Shown here: positions 53,528 through 60,007 of the stretch, piece by piece | Numbering within the stretch: the stretch's first letter is position 1 | How the letters are laid out: each line of letters begins with the position of its first letter | From: Oscillospiraceae bacterium | GTDB lineage: Bacteria; Bacillota; Clostridia; Oscillospirales; Oscillospiraceae | NCBI GenBank assembly: GCA_022846075.1 | Contig: AP025582.1 | Coordinates: 2,170,001-2,234,000, forward strand | Length of the DNA: 64,000 nt | Direction: 5' to 3' | Notes under the pieces: generated by a model | Databases searched by the model: none | Told to the model about the DNA's origin: nothing | The model's input: only the letters and a program-made list of their open reading frames with translations | Made by a program: the position numbers and the translations under genes

Positions 53528-54626
53528 CCGGGCGCTGGAGGAGCTGCTCGCCCGGGGGGTGGACCAATCCCTCCCCGATCTGCGCCAGGCCGCCGCCTCG
53601 GCCCCACTCACCTCCCCCGCCTATTACGAGAGCCTTCTCCCGCGGGAAGAACGTCCCGCCGTCCGCCGCTCCGGCGTCCCGCGGCGGCTGGCCGTGGCCG
53701 CCGGGCTCTGCCTGGCCCTCCTGTGCGGCGGGGTGGCGGGCTACTACCACCCCGCCGCCCGCATCGGGATCCAGGTCAACCCCAGCATTGAGCTGACCAC
53801 CAATCTGCTGGACCGGGTCCTGGAGGCGAAGGCCCTCAATGCCGACGGGGAAGCCATCCTCAGCACGCTGGAGCTGAAAAACGTGGATCTGGACACCGCC
53901 GTCAGCGCCATCATCGGTTCCATCGTACAGCACGATTATTTTGTGGACGGCACCGGCACGGTCCACATCACGGTATCCGCCGCCAGCGCCAGCCGCGCCC
54001 TCTCCCTGGAGGAGCGGGTCTCCCAGGACGTGCTCAGCGCCCTTCCGGAGGATCAGAGCGTCACCATCTCCACCACACCCGCCTCTCCGTCTCCCGCCCC
54101 GCCGGCCTCCTCTCAGGAGGCCGTGCCCACGCCCACGCCCGTCCCCACTCCGGACCCCGTTTCCACCCCCACACCAACGCCCGCTTCCACTCCGGTACCC
54201 CAGCTCACCCCGACGCCCCGGCCCACCGCCGCGCCGGAGCCGCCTCCCTCATCTACGCCGACGCCCAGGCCGGATCCCTCCAACGGCAAGAATTTTTGGA
54301 TCAATTACCTGCTCTCCCTTGACCCCACCCTGGATCCCGGCAGGCTCCAGACGATGAGCGTCAAACAGCTGCGGGACCTGGCGGAGGACCTGGAAGAGCG
54401 GCTGGAGGATGCGGACGACGACCGGGATGACGATGATGAGGACAGAGACGACGACCGGGACGACAACGAGAAAGACCGGGACGATGACAGGGAGGATGAC
54501 AATAACGACAGAAACGATGACCGGGATGATGACGACGAGGATAGAGACGACGACTGGGACGGCCAGGACGACGATAACGGAACAAAAGACCGCCACGGCC
54601 GGGACGAGGATGACGACGATGATTGA
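53511..54626 (+). CDS. RsgI-like membrane anti-sigma factor with Asp-rich tail
   Basis: A 371-aa membrane protein. Cytoplasmic N-terminus (1-58), one membrane helix (about 60-80), an RsgI-type middle domain with the NPSIEL motif (91-96) whose Asn-Pro bond is a known autocleavage site in RsgI proteins, a Pro/Thr-rich spacer (about 185-255), and a C-terminal Asp-rich run of DDRDDD-type repeats. The GTG start has GGAGGT upstream. It should hold the sigma factor inactive until an outside signal acts. The acidic tail probably senses divalent cations or cell wall (inference). Confidence 0.85.
   Translation: MKKRNNRALEELLARGVDQSLPDLRQAAASAPLTSPAYYESLLPREERPAVRRSGVPRRLAVAAGLCLALLCGGVAGYYHPAARIGIQVNPSIELTTNLLDRVLEAKALNADGEAILSTLELKNVDLDTAVSAIIGSIVQHDYFVDGTGTVHITVSAASASRALSLEERVSQDVLSALPEDQSVTISTTPASPSPAPPASSQEAVPTPTPVPTPDPVSTPTPTPASTPVPQLTPTPRPTAAPEPPPSSTPTPRPDPSNGKNFWINYLLSLDPTLDPGRLQTMSVKQLRDLAEDLEERLEDADDDRDDDDEDRDDDRDDNEKDRDDDREDDNNDRNDDRDDDDEDRDDDWDGQDDDNGTKDRHGRDEDDDDD
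54411..54623 (+). repeat. Asp-rich coding repeat
   Basis: GAC/GAT-rich repeat encoding DDRDDD and DDEDRDDD-type units in the tail of the anti-sigma protein. Low-complexity, liable to length change. Confidence 0.7.
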
Positions 54627-54654
54627 CCGCCGCCGGTCCCATCGCCGGGCGCGC

Positions 54655-54692
54655 AAAGAGCGGGAGGCCCATATGGGCCTCCCGCTCTTTTT
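54655..54692 (+). terminator. Intrinsic terminator
   Basis: 16-bp stem AAAGAGCGGGAGGCCC with its complement, ATAT loop, then TTTTT. Between convergent genes. Confidence 0.85.
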
Positions 54693-54700
54693 CATATCTG

Positions 54701-55471
54701 TCAGCTCAGATAGTTCACCGCCAAAATGGCCGCGCCCAGGACGGTGAGGACCACGCCGGTGGCCCGGTTGAGGACGATGGGATCGGCCTTGTTGGCAAAC
54801 CGGGCGGCCACCCTGGCCCACAGGAGGGTGCTCAGCACGCAGAAGACCAGGCTCCACAGGTCGGGGGCGCCCCCTATGGCGAAATGGCCGGCGGCCCCGG
54901 TAAAGGCGGTAAAGGTCATGATGAACACGCTGGTCCCCACGGCGGTCTTCAGCTCATAGCCCAGAACGCTGGTGAGGATGAGTAGCATCATCATGCCGCC
55001 CCCCGCGCCCACAAAGCCGCAGATGGAGCCCACCACGGCCCCGCAGAGCACCGACTGGATAAACCGCTTCCTCGGCTCCACCGCCTTCATGTTCTCCTTG
55101 GTGGTCATGACGGGCCGCAGGATGAATTTGATCCCCAGCAGCAGGGTCATGCAGGTGGAAAATCCCCCCATGGCGGTCCCCGGCACCAGGCTGGAAACAT
55201 AGCTCCCCACCAGGGTGAAGCAGAGGACGGAGGCCATCATCACAAGGCCGTTGCGCACGTCCAGGTTCTTGTTCCTGCCGTAGGTATAGGCCGATACGGC
55301 GCTGGCCAGCACGTCGCTGGCCAGCGCGATCCCCACCGCCGTATAGGGCTCCATGTGGAGAAAGGTGATCAGCATGGGGCTAATCACCGCCGCCGCGCTC
55401 ATCCCGGCAAAGCCGGTGCCCAGCCCGGCCCCGATGCCGGCGATGAAGCAGATGACGAAGGTGTAGACCAT
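54701..55471 (-). CDS. TauE/SafE-family membrane permease
   Basis: A 256-aa transporter with about eight membrane helices and the two repeated TauE motifs (GAGLGTGFAGMSAA, GFVGAGGGMMMLL). Members export or import sulfite, sulfonates or organic anions. ATG 55471 overlaps the MarR stop by one codon, so it is in the same transcript. Probably regulated by that MarR protein. Confidence 0.85.
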   Translation of the reverse strand: MVYTFVICFIAGIGAGLGTGFAGMSAAAVISPMLITFLHMEPYTAVGIALASDVLASAVSAYTYGRNKNLDVRNGLVMMASVLCFTLVGSYVSSLVPGTAMGGFSTCMTLLLGIKFILRPVMTTKENMKAVEPRKRFIQSVLCGAVVGSICGFVGAGGGMMMLLILTSVLGYELKTAVGTSVFIMTFTAFTGAAGHFAIGGAPDLWSLVFCVLSTLLWARVAARFANKADPIVLNRATGVVLTVLGAAILAVNYLS

Positions 55472-55472
55472 C

Positions 55473-55922
55473 TCAGCGGCCGCCCTTCTGTTCCAGCTCT
55501 CCCAGCGCATGCCGGACGTTGGCGTCCAGCCGGAGCATCAGCTCCCGCAGCCCCGCCAGCTCCTCCTTGGTAAAGCCCGCCAGGACCGCGGAAAAGCACC
55601 GCTCCTGGCACTGGGCCATGGCCGTCACCGCCGCCTGCCGCTCCGGTTGGAGGAAAAGCCGCTTCATCCGCCTGCTGTCCGGATCGGGGGCCACCCTCAG
55701 CCAGCCGTCCCGCTCCAGGGCGTCCACCGCCGTGGAGACGTTGGACTTGGCGAACCCCCGCAGGGCCACCATATCCCGGGCGGTGTTCCGCTCCGGGTTG
55801 TTGTGCAGAAAAAGGAGCATGTCCATCTCCAGCTGGGACAGCCCCCACTCCTCCCCCAGAGGTTGAAAACTCTTTTGGTACAGCCGCCGGAACCGGCTGG
55901 CATATTGCAGCATTTCCCGCAT
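55473..55922 (-). CDS. MarR-family regulator
   Basis: A 149-aa winged-helix repressor: SQLEMDMLLFLHNNPERNT, then ARDMVALRGFAKSNVSTAVDALERDGWL and the wing DPDSRRMKRLFL. I chose ATG 55922, with AGGAAGTG upstream. It precedes and is coupled with the permease, whose substrate or an oxidant may be its signal. Its promoter has a perfect dyad, the likely operator. Confidence 0.9.
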   Translation of the reverse strand: MREMLQYASRFRRLYQKSFQPLGEEWGLSQLEMDMLLFLHNNPERNTARDMVALRGFAKSNVSTAVDALERDGWLRVAPDPDSRRMKRLFLQPERQAAVTAMAQCQERCFSAVLAGFTKEELAGLRELMLRLDANVRHALGELEQKGGR

Positions 55923-55950
55923 GTGCTCACTTCCTGTTTCAAATAAAACC

Positions 55951-55964
55951 GTTATAATTATAAC
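55951..55964. promoter_or_regulatory. MarR operator candidate
   Basis: GTTATAATTATAAC, a perfect 14-base palindrome over the -10 of the marR promoter. Confidence 0.65.
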
Positions 55965-55985
55965 TATACCGCATTTTCTTGTCAA
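55957..55985 (-). promoter_or_regulatory. Consensus promoter of marR-permease operon
   Basis: Minus strand TTGACA (55980-55985), 17 bases, TATAAT (55957-55962): a full consensus match, with the operator covering the -10. Confidence 0.8.
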
Positions 55986-56008
55986 TTCCTCTTTTTTTGA
56001 TTTAGGCC

Positions 56009-56036
56009 TTGACTATTCCCGGAAATCTGTTATAAT
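56009..56036 (+). promoter_or_regulatory. Promoter of tRNA-Ser
   Basis: TTGACT (56009-56014), 16 bases, TATAAT (56031-56036), 27 bases before the tRNA. Confidence 0.7.
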
Positions 56037-56062
56037 AACTTTCGCTGTCCACGTAAATATCT

Positions 56063-56153
56063 GGAGTGGTATCGAAGTGGTCATAACGAGCACGATTGGA
56101 AATCGTGTAGCCGCTAACACGGCTCGAGGGTTCGAATCCCTCCCACTCCGCCA
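56063..56153 (+). tRNA. tRNA-Ser(GGA)
   Basis: Acceptor GGAGTGG pairs with CCACTCC, discriminator G, CCA encoded. Anticodon arm CACGA-TTGGAAA-TCGTG has anticodon GGA (codons UCC/UCU); a long variable arm (GCCGCTAACACGGC-like) is typical of Ser, and the T arm has TTCGAAT. It is the attachment site of the island to its right, which restores the 3' end exactly, so the gene stays intact. Confidence 0.95.
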
Positions 56154-56156
56154 GAA
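56131..56156 (+). repeat. attL of tRNA-Ser island, 26-bp direct repeat
   Basis: Starts TTCGAATCCC inside the T loop and ends CGCCAGAA beyond the CCA. The same 26 bases are at 62482-62507. This duplication of the tRNA 3' end marks the island ends. Confidence 0.9.
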
Positions 56157-56161
56157 GAAAA

Positions 56162-56197
56162 ACCCTAGAGCTTCAACGGCTCTAGGGTCTTTTTTTA
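56162..56197 (+). terminator. Terminator just inside island
   Basis: ACCCTAGAGC with GCTCTAGGGT, 7-base loop, then C and T8. It ends the tRNA-Ser transcript, replacing the native terminator now displaced to 62512-62555, and may also stop the integrase transcript. Confidence 0.8.
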
Positions 56198-56212
56198 TGT
56201 CCCTCAAGTGGT

Positions 56213-56237
56213 GTTTTCCCTTTAGTTTTCCCTTTAC
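56213..56237. repeat. Integrase arm-type repeat, left
   Basis: GTTTTCCCTT twice in 25 bases, identical at 24 of 25 positions with 62354-62378 at the other end. Paired sites near both att copies are typical arm sites of tyrosine integrases. Overlaps the integrase stop. Confidence 0.7.
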
Positions 56238-57424
56238 AGCCCCAAAACGTCTTTGATATACGAATCCATCCGGGCGGCGCTCTCCTTCTTCATCTGGTCT
56301 GTAACATGTCCATACACGTCCAGGGTGAAGGCGGCGGTGGCGTGACCCATGTTACCTTGGACTGTTTTTACATCGTCTCCCGAACGAATGGAGGCGACGG
56401 CGTAGCTGTGCCGCAGATCGTGGAACCGGGCGTCTGGCCGGCCAATCTCAGCGGCTACCTTCTTGAACGCCCGATAGATAGTATAGACTGCCAGGTGGTG
56501 GCCCAGCTCATCGGTAAAGACAAGCCCGGAATCCTCCCACAGCTTGCCCGCCTTCAGCCGTTGTTCCGCCTGTCTGGCCCGGTGAGTGCGAAGGAGCTTC
56601 ATCACCCAGGCCGCAGGGGTGACGGTCCGGGCCCTGTCATTCTTTGGGGGGACAAATACGTGTTGTCCGCCCTTCTTCTTTTCAAGCTGGAGCTGTTTGT
56701 CGATGGTGAGCGTACCTTTCTTGAAGTCCACACAATCCCATTTCAGGCCAAGGACCTCACCTTCCCGCAGGCCAGTAAAGAGGGTAACGGTATAAAGTGT
56801 CTCGAATCGGTGGCCCTGGATGGCCTTCAAAAATGCCTTGCTCTCCCCTTCGTCCAGTGGTTTGATCTTGTGCTTTTGAATCCGGGGCATGGTACAGGCA
56901 TCCGACGGATTAAATCGAAGGTACCCAATAGCGACGGCCTGCTGTAGCGCTTTGTGGAGGACCCCGTGGACGTTCTTCACCGTCTTGGGGGACAGACCGG
57001 GCTTTCCCTCCCGCTCGGCGGTGAGGCCATTGTAAAAGCTCTGGATGGTGTGGGCGTTCAGGGTGGGCAGCTTGATAGCCCCCAGAGCGGGCTTAATGTG
57101 GTTTTTAATGGTGCCGGTGTAGGCTACCACTGTGTAAGGCTTCACTCCGCCCAAATAATCCCTGGCCCAAATGTCCAACCAGTCACCCACGGTCATTTTA
57201 CTGGGGGAAATATAGGTCCCTTGGTCTATGGATGCGGTGGCCGCTTTCAGCTTTTGGGCGACCTCCTTTTGGGTCTTGCCCGTAATACTCCGCTGGATCT
57301 GCTTCCCGGTACCGGAATCTCGGCCTTCGGTATAGCGGGCCTCCCAATAGGTGTACTGTTTTCCCGAGCGGGTAACCGTCTTTTTCCTGATCGTGCCAGT
57401 TCCGTCTGCGGCTTTTCTTGCCAT
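56234..57424 (-). CDS. Tyrosine integrase of tRNA-Ser island
   Basis: A 396-aa recombinase. Arm-binding AP2-like N-terminus (GTGTIRKKT, YWEARYTEG), SAM-like core domain, then Arg in TGLREGEV, HDLRHSYA, GHATAAFTLDVYGH with the nucleophile Tyr. AGGAAGTG precedes the ATG. It lies next to attL in the usual orientation and should integrate the element at tRNA-Ser. Confidence 0.95.
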   Translation of the reverse strand: MARKAADGTGTIRKKTVTRSGKQYTYWEARYTEGRDSGTGKQIQRSITGKTQKEVAQKLKAATASIDQGTYISPSKMTVGDWLDIWARDYLGGVKPYTVVAYTGTIKNHIKPALGAIKLPTLNAHTIQSFYNGLTAEREGKPGLSPKTVKNVHGVLHKALQQAVAIGYLRFNPSDACTMPRIQKHKIKPLDEGESKAFLKAIQGHRFETLYTVTLFTGLREGEVLGLKWDCVDFKKGTLTIDKQLQLEKKKGGQHVFVPPKNDRARTVTPAAWVMKLLRTHRARQAEQRLKAGKLWEDSGLVFTDELGHHLAVYTIYRAFKKVAAEIGRPDARFHDLRHSYAVASIRSGDDVKTVQGNMGHATAAFTLDVYGHVTDQMKKESAARMDSYIKDVLGL

Positions 57425-57796
57425 AATTAAACACTTCCTTTGCGTTTTAGTTGGCCGAGGTCCCCCACGCTGTGAGGGGTACCTTTACCCAACCACCCAC
57501 AGTTTGTAGGTGGTTCTACATCCTCACATTTCGGAGTCCCTAAAAAGGCTGAAACATGGCAGACCCCCACCCTCAAAAAATTGGGTTTAATCTTTATCGC
57601 CCGACTCGGCACGGTCCTGGACAAAAGGGACAGCCTCGCGCGCATGAGAGATCCCCCCCCCCCCACCCCTTGACTCTGGCCAGCAGTGGGCAAGTGACCG
57701 GGAAGGGGCACCTCTTCCAATAGAGCGGTGGTTAAAAGAAAAAGGGGGCAACAGATGCCCACACCGCAAGGTGTCGTGCCCAGGTCAACGGGCCTT
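57425..57796. other. Non-coding stretch with hairpins and a C12 tract
   Basis: No supported gene. It holds an inner stem AACCACC (57491-57497)/GGTGGTT (57509-57515) within an outer GTGAGG/CCTCAC stem, an AT-rich site near 57590, and twelve C in a row at 57653-57664. Could be an origin- or regulator-type region of the island. Confidence 0.4.
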
Positions 57797-57997
57797 TTAA
57801 AGCCGAGTTTCCGCCCTTTTCTGCCTGATACCATCGAGCCACCCGGCGTTATAGATAGTCTGGAGAAAATCGAAGAGGGCATCATCGCTGCCGGGTTCTG
57901 GTTTCGCTCCGTAAATATCCATCAGTTCCGCCACGAACTCACGACGGTCAGGCAGATAGGGCCTAAGCCTCATAATTTCTCGAATGTCAATATTCAC
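57797..57997 (-). CDS. Small hypothetical protein
   Basis: A 66-aa protein, GTG start at 57997 with GGAG upstream, overlapping the end of the 79-aa gene by 4 bases. Helical, with IREIMRLRPYLPDRREFV at the start. Not recognised; part of the minus operon of the island. Confidence 0.55.
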   Translation of the reverse strand: MNIDIREIMRLRPYLPDRREFVAELMDIYGAKPEPGSDDALFDFLQTIYNAGWLDGIRQKRAETRL

Positions 57998-58233
57998 TCT
58001 TGCGTTTCTCCTTCATAGCCCATTCTGGTGAACGTAACCCCATACCTGAATCCATTGATAAATCCCTGCTCTTCCATGGCCTCCCCATACTCCGCCACTT
58101 CATCGGTCATACCGAGAGCCTTCCGGGCCTTCTCCGCCTTCTGGGTTCGCTCGTAATAGTCCGACAGGCTGGGGACGGTGGCGGGGTCCTCGTTGGAACA
58201 GGCCAGAAACAAAGCCCGCATCAGATCGCTCAT
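57994..58233 (-). CDS. Small hypothetical protein
   Basis: A 79-aa protein (LMRALFLACSNEDPAT early, QGFINGFRYGVTFTRMG late). The late segment resembles the GFRLG region of DUF6809 proteins, a weak hint only. AAGGAGGAG precedes the ATG. A hairpin at 58258-58288 lies just upstream. Confidence 0.55.
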   Translation of the reverse strand: MSDLMRALFLACSNEDPATVPSLSDYYERTQKAEKARKALGMTDEVAEYGEAMEEQGFINGFRYGVTFTRMGYEGETQE

Positions 58234-58257
58234 ATTCTCCTCCTTGTATTTCAGGAG

Positions 58258-58288
58258 GGGACCCGATATAATAGGGTTACCGGGTCCC
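58258..58288. promoter_or_regulatory. Hairpin before the 79-aa gene
   Basis: GGGACCCG/CGGGTCCC, 15-base loop, directly before the ribosome site of the next gene. Perhaps an attenuator or RNA-processing signal in the operon. Confidence 0.4.
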
Positions 58289-58354
58289 TCTCTTGGGTCT
58301 TGGTGTGTGGGTCCGCTATCCTTGCTTTGATCGGCTGGGGGTAGCGGGCCTTTC

Positions 58355-58675
58355 TTATGCAGCTCCATGTTCTCTTCGGCTCCACCGTCTGGCCGTATCA
58401 TTGACGGCGTCATGGATACTCGTTTGTGTCCCAGTGAAATAGTCGTAGCTTGGCCCCACGCTTGCGGTGCGCCCATGGCAGTGGGAACACTCGACGGTAA
58501 CGGACGGAGTTGTGTACATGGTACCTAGCACAAACACCGCCTCACCCCCACAGAATGGGCACGGCGGGAGGTCTAGGCCCTTGACCTGATCCCTGACCGC
58601 CTCCAGAGCCTTCAAGCCGCCAAACGCATCAACAACGGGAGCGGATACGGAGTAGTCATGTTTTAGTCTGCTCAC
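58355..58675 (-). CDS. Lar-family restriction-alleviation-like protein
   Basis: A 106-aa zinc-binding protein. CPFCGGEAVF and CSHCHGR are the Cys pairs of the Lar family, phage proteins that relieve type I restriction. The GTG start at 58675 overlaps the stop of the Gp157-like gene (GTGA). Anti-restriction is a family guess; some relatives are only named for this ribbon. Confidence 0.7.
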   Translation of the reverse strand: MSRLKHDYSVSAPVVDAFGGLKALEAVRDQVKGLDLPPCPFCGGEAVFVLGTMYTTPSVTVECSHCHGRTASVGPSYDYFTGTQTSIHDAVNDTARRWSRREHGAA

Positions 58676-58941
58676 GCTACACAAAACCTCCGCACGGTGG
58701 TTTCCCTGGTGAATCTCTCCACGACCTCGGGCAATGCCGCTCTAAGGGCCACAGCGTCGATTCTGGCGGACTTTACCGTTTTCCAGGTCACCCGGTATTC
58801 CCCGGCCCGCAACTCCTCGCTATCGCCCATGTGGGCCTTGATAGCGTCCTTAATGCCCTCCGCCTCCGCTTCGGCCTCCTCAATCAGGGCTTGAAGCTGG
58901 CGCAGCTCCCGAAGCTTCCCCTCCAACTCGTGGTTGCTCAT
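58672..58941 (-). CDS. Gp157-like phage protein, copy 1
   Basis: An 89-aa protein with an N-terminal coiled coil and a C-terminal GEYRVTWKTVKSARIDAVAL block; the end ETTVRRFCVA closely parallels the protein at 62844-63119 (SDYKISWQTVSSVRLDTKSL, TKRFLVS). Such proteins resemble Siphovirus Gp157 tails. The start overlaps the stop of a 59-aa gene. Confidence 0.65.
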   Translation of the reverse strand: MSNHELEGKLRELRQLQALIEEAEAEAEGIKDAIKAHMGDSEELRAGEYRVTWKTVKSARIDAVALRAALPEVVERFTRETTVRRFCVA

Positions 58942-59117
58942 GCTGCCCCTCCTTCCTCGTTGAGCTGTTCCAGCAGGGTAACCAGACGGTTATTCACCCG
59001 CTCGATGATTTCCATGCTGTCCGGGTTCAACCCCTCGTCGACGAGATAGCCCAACTCGGAGCTGATCTCCAGCATACAGGCGATGAACTCGGCATTGACC
59101 TTGAAGTGACGTTCCAT
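58938..59117 (-). CDS. Small hypothetical protein, 59 aa
   Basis: Translates to a 59-aa helical protein starting MERHFKVNAEFIACML. GGAGGTCCAC precedes the ATG at 59117. Its stop overlaps the ATG of the Gp157-like gene (ATGA). First gene of the minus operon, whose promoter is in the switch region to its right. Too short for most automatic gene callers; not recognised. Confidence 0.6.
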   Translation of the reverse strand: MERHFKVNAEFIACMLEISSELGYLVDEGLNPDSMEIIERVNNRLVTLLEQLNEEGGAA

Positions 59118-59222
59118 ATTGTGGACCTCCTATTCTTGATTCAAGAGAGCGGGGCGAAGTTCGTTCCCGGAGCTTGTCACGGTACTGGAGAAGTCGTTCC
59201 CCTTGTCCCTCTTGCTGATAAT

Positions 59223-59251
59223 ATAATACTATATTGTACCCGATATATCAA
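59223..59251 (-). promoter_or_regulatory. Minus-strand promoter in switch region
   Basis: TTGATA (59246-59251), 17 bases, TATTAT (59223-59228). Overlapped by repeat R1. Confidence 0.55.
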
Positions 59252-59314
59252 TGGTCAACACCAACAAATATCGTACCCAATATATGTATACATTGTATAT
59301 TGTCCCCTATATAC
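59231..59314. repeat. Three 18-bp repeats between divergent promoters
   Basis: R1 59231-59248, R2 59268-59285, R3 59297-59314, consensus ATAT-YGTMCCC-NATATA. R1 covers the minus promoter spacer and -35 edge, R3 covers the + promoter -35. Gaps 37 and 29. Operators for one regulator, or iterons. Confidence 0.65.
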
Positions 59315-59328
59315 TTTTGTGGTAAAAT
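59300..59328 (+). promoter_or_regulatory. Plus-strand promoter in switch region
   Basis: TTGTCC (59300-59305), 17 bases, TAAAAT (59323-59328). The -35 is inside R3. Confidence 0.55.
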
Positions 59329-59387
59329 ACAGGTATACTAGGAGAAGGTATCGGCATTTTGCCGACCCCAAAGTGGAGGTGAATGAT

Positions 59388-59594
59388 GTGCCAGCATCAA
59401 AAGCGCAACAACGTGCTGTGAGCAAGTACATGAAAGAGAACTATGATGAAATCAAGGTTCGTGTCCCCAAAGGGGAAAAGGAAACCATCCAGGCCCACGC
59501 AGAGGCCCACAGCGAGAGCGTGAACGGGTTTATCAACCGGGCCATATCCGAAACCATGGAGCGGGACAAAGCCGCTCCTGGGGCCACAGAGTGA
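59388..59594 (+). CDS. Arc/RHH-type small DNA-binding protein
   Basis: A 68-aa protein: short basic start, IKVRVPKGEKETIQAHAEAHSES and NGFINRAISETMER, the beta-strand plus two-helix pattern of ribbon-helix-helix proteins. GTG start at 59388 with GGAGGTG upstream. Only + strand gene of the island; transcribed from the switch region and so probably binds the repeats there. Confidence 0.7.
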   Translation: MPASKAQQRAVSKYMKENYDEIKVRVPKGEKETIQAHAEAHSESVNGFINRAISETMERDKAAPGATE

Positions 59595-59603
59595 GGAGAA
59601 CGA

Positions 59604-59634
59604 GAGCCGCCCTTGTGTGGGGCGGCTCCTGTTC
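59604..59634. terminator. Convergent terminator
   Basis: GAGCCGCCC/GGGCGGCTC stem with an outer AGAAC/GTTCT pair. Between the RHH gene and the resolvase-like gene. Confidence 0.6.
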
Positions 59635-59949
59635 TTATTGTCTATAAAGCCCCATCCAGTCCTCCAGCCTCATTGTCACCAGCCAGGGGTGACGGTTGCG
59701 CCGGTGGAAGAGGACGGGCACGCCGTCATGAAAGCGGTCAGCGTCCCGGATGGCCTGTCCCATAGCCTCGCCCACATTCAGCCGTTCCACACGCTTGACC
59801 TCGATATGTACCCCCGGCAGGCCCACCAGATCGGGCACCTTCCCGAAGGACAGAGATCCGCCCCGCTCGACGGGGTAGCCATATTGGGCCAGGAGGGCGG
59901 CAAGCTCCCGCTCACCGTCGGCTCCCTTTCGCTGGGATGATCTACCCGT
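59635..59949 (-). CDS. Resolvase-like PDDEXK protein without a normal start
   Basis: Reading on the minus strand from 59949 gives a 104-aa family protein: QRKGADGERELAALL, YGYPVERGGSLSFGK, VPDLVGLPGVHIEVKR (PD-ExK), then RRNRHPWLVTMRLEDW. This is a phage Holliday-junction-resolvase-like nuclease. There is no ATG/GTG/TTG at the expected start: the frame reads GTG-GAC-TAG-ACG just after AAAGGAG. So either ACG is used, or an amber codon breaks a GTG-started gene. The first usable GTG is at Val-38, which would lose the family's N-terminus. Confidence 0.6.
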   Translation of the reverse strand, partial: TGRSSQRKGADGERELAALLAQYGYPVERGGSLSFGKVPDLVGLPGVHIEVKRVERLNVGEAMGQAIRDADRFHDGVPVLFHRRNRHPWLVTMRLEDWMGLYRQ

Positions 59950-60007
59950 CTAGTCCACACTCCTTTCAAAATTTACTTATGGGTGGAAACGATGGAAACG
60001 ATGGAAT

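Noticed and set aside
57427-57885. Minus open frame of 152 codons near the island integrase
   Set aside because: Crosses a C12 tract and hairpins, no ribosome site, no domain; overlaps a better small gene.
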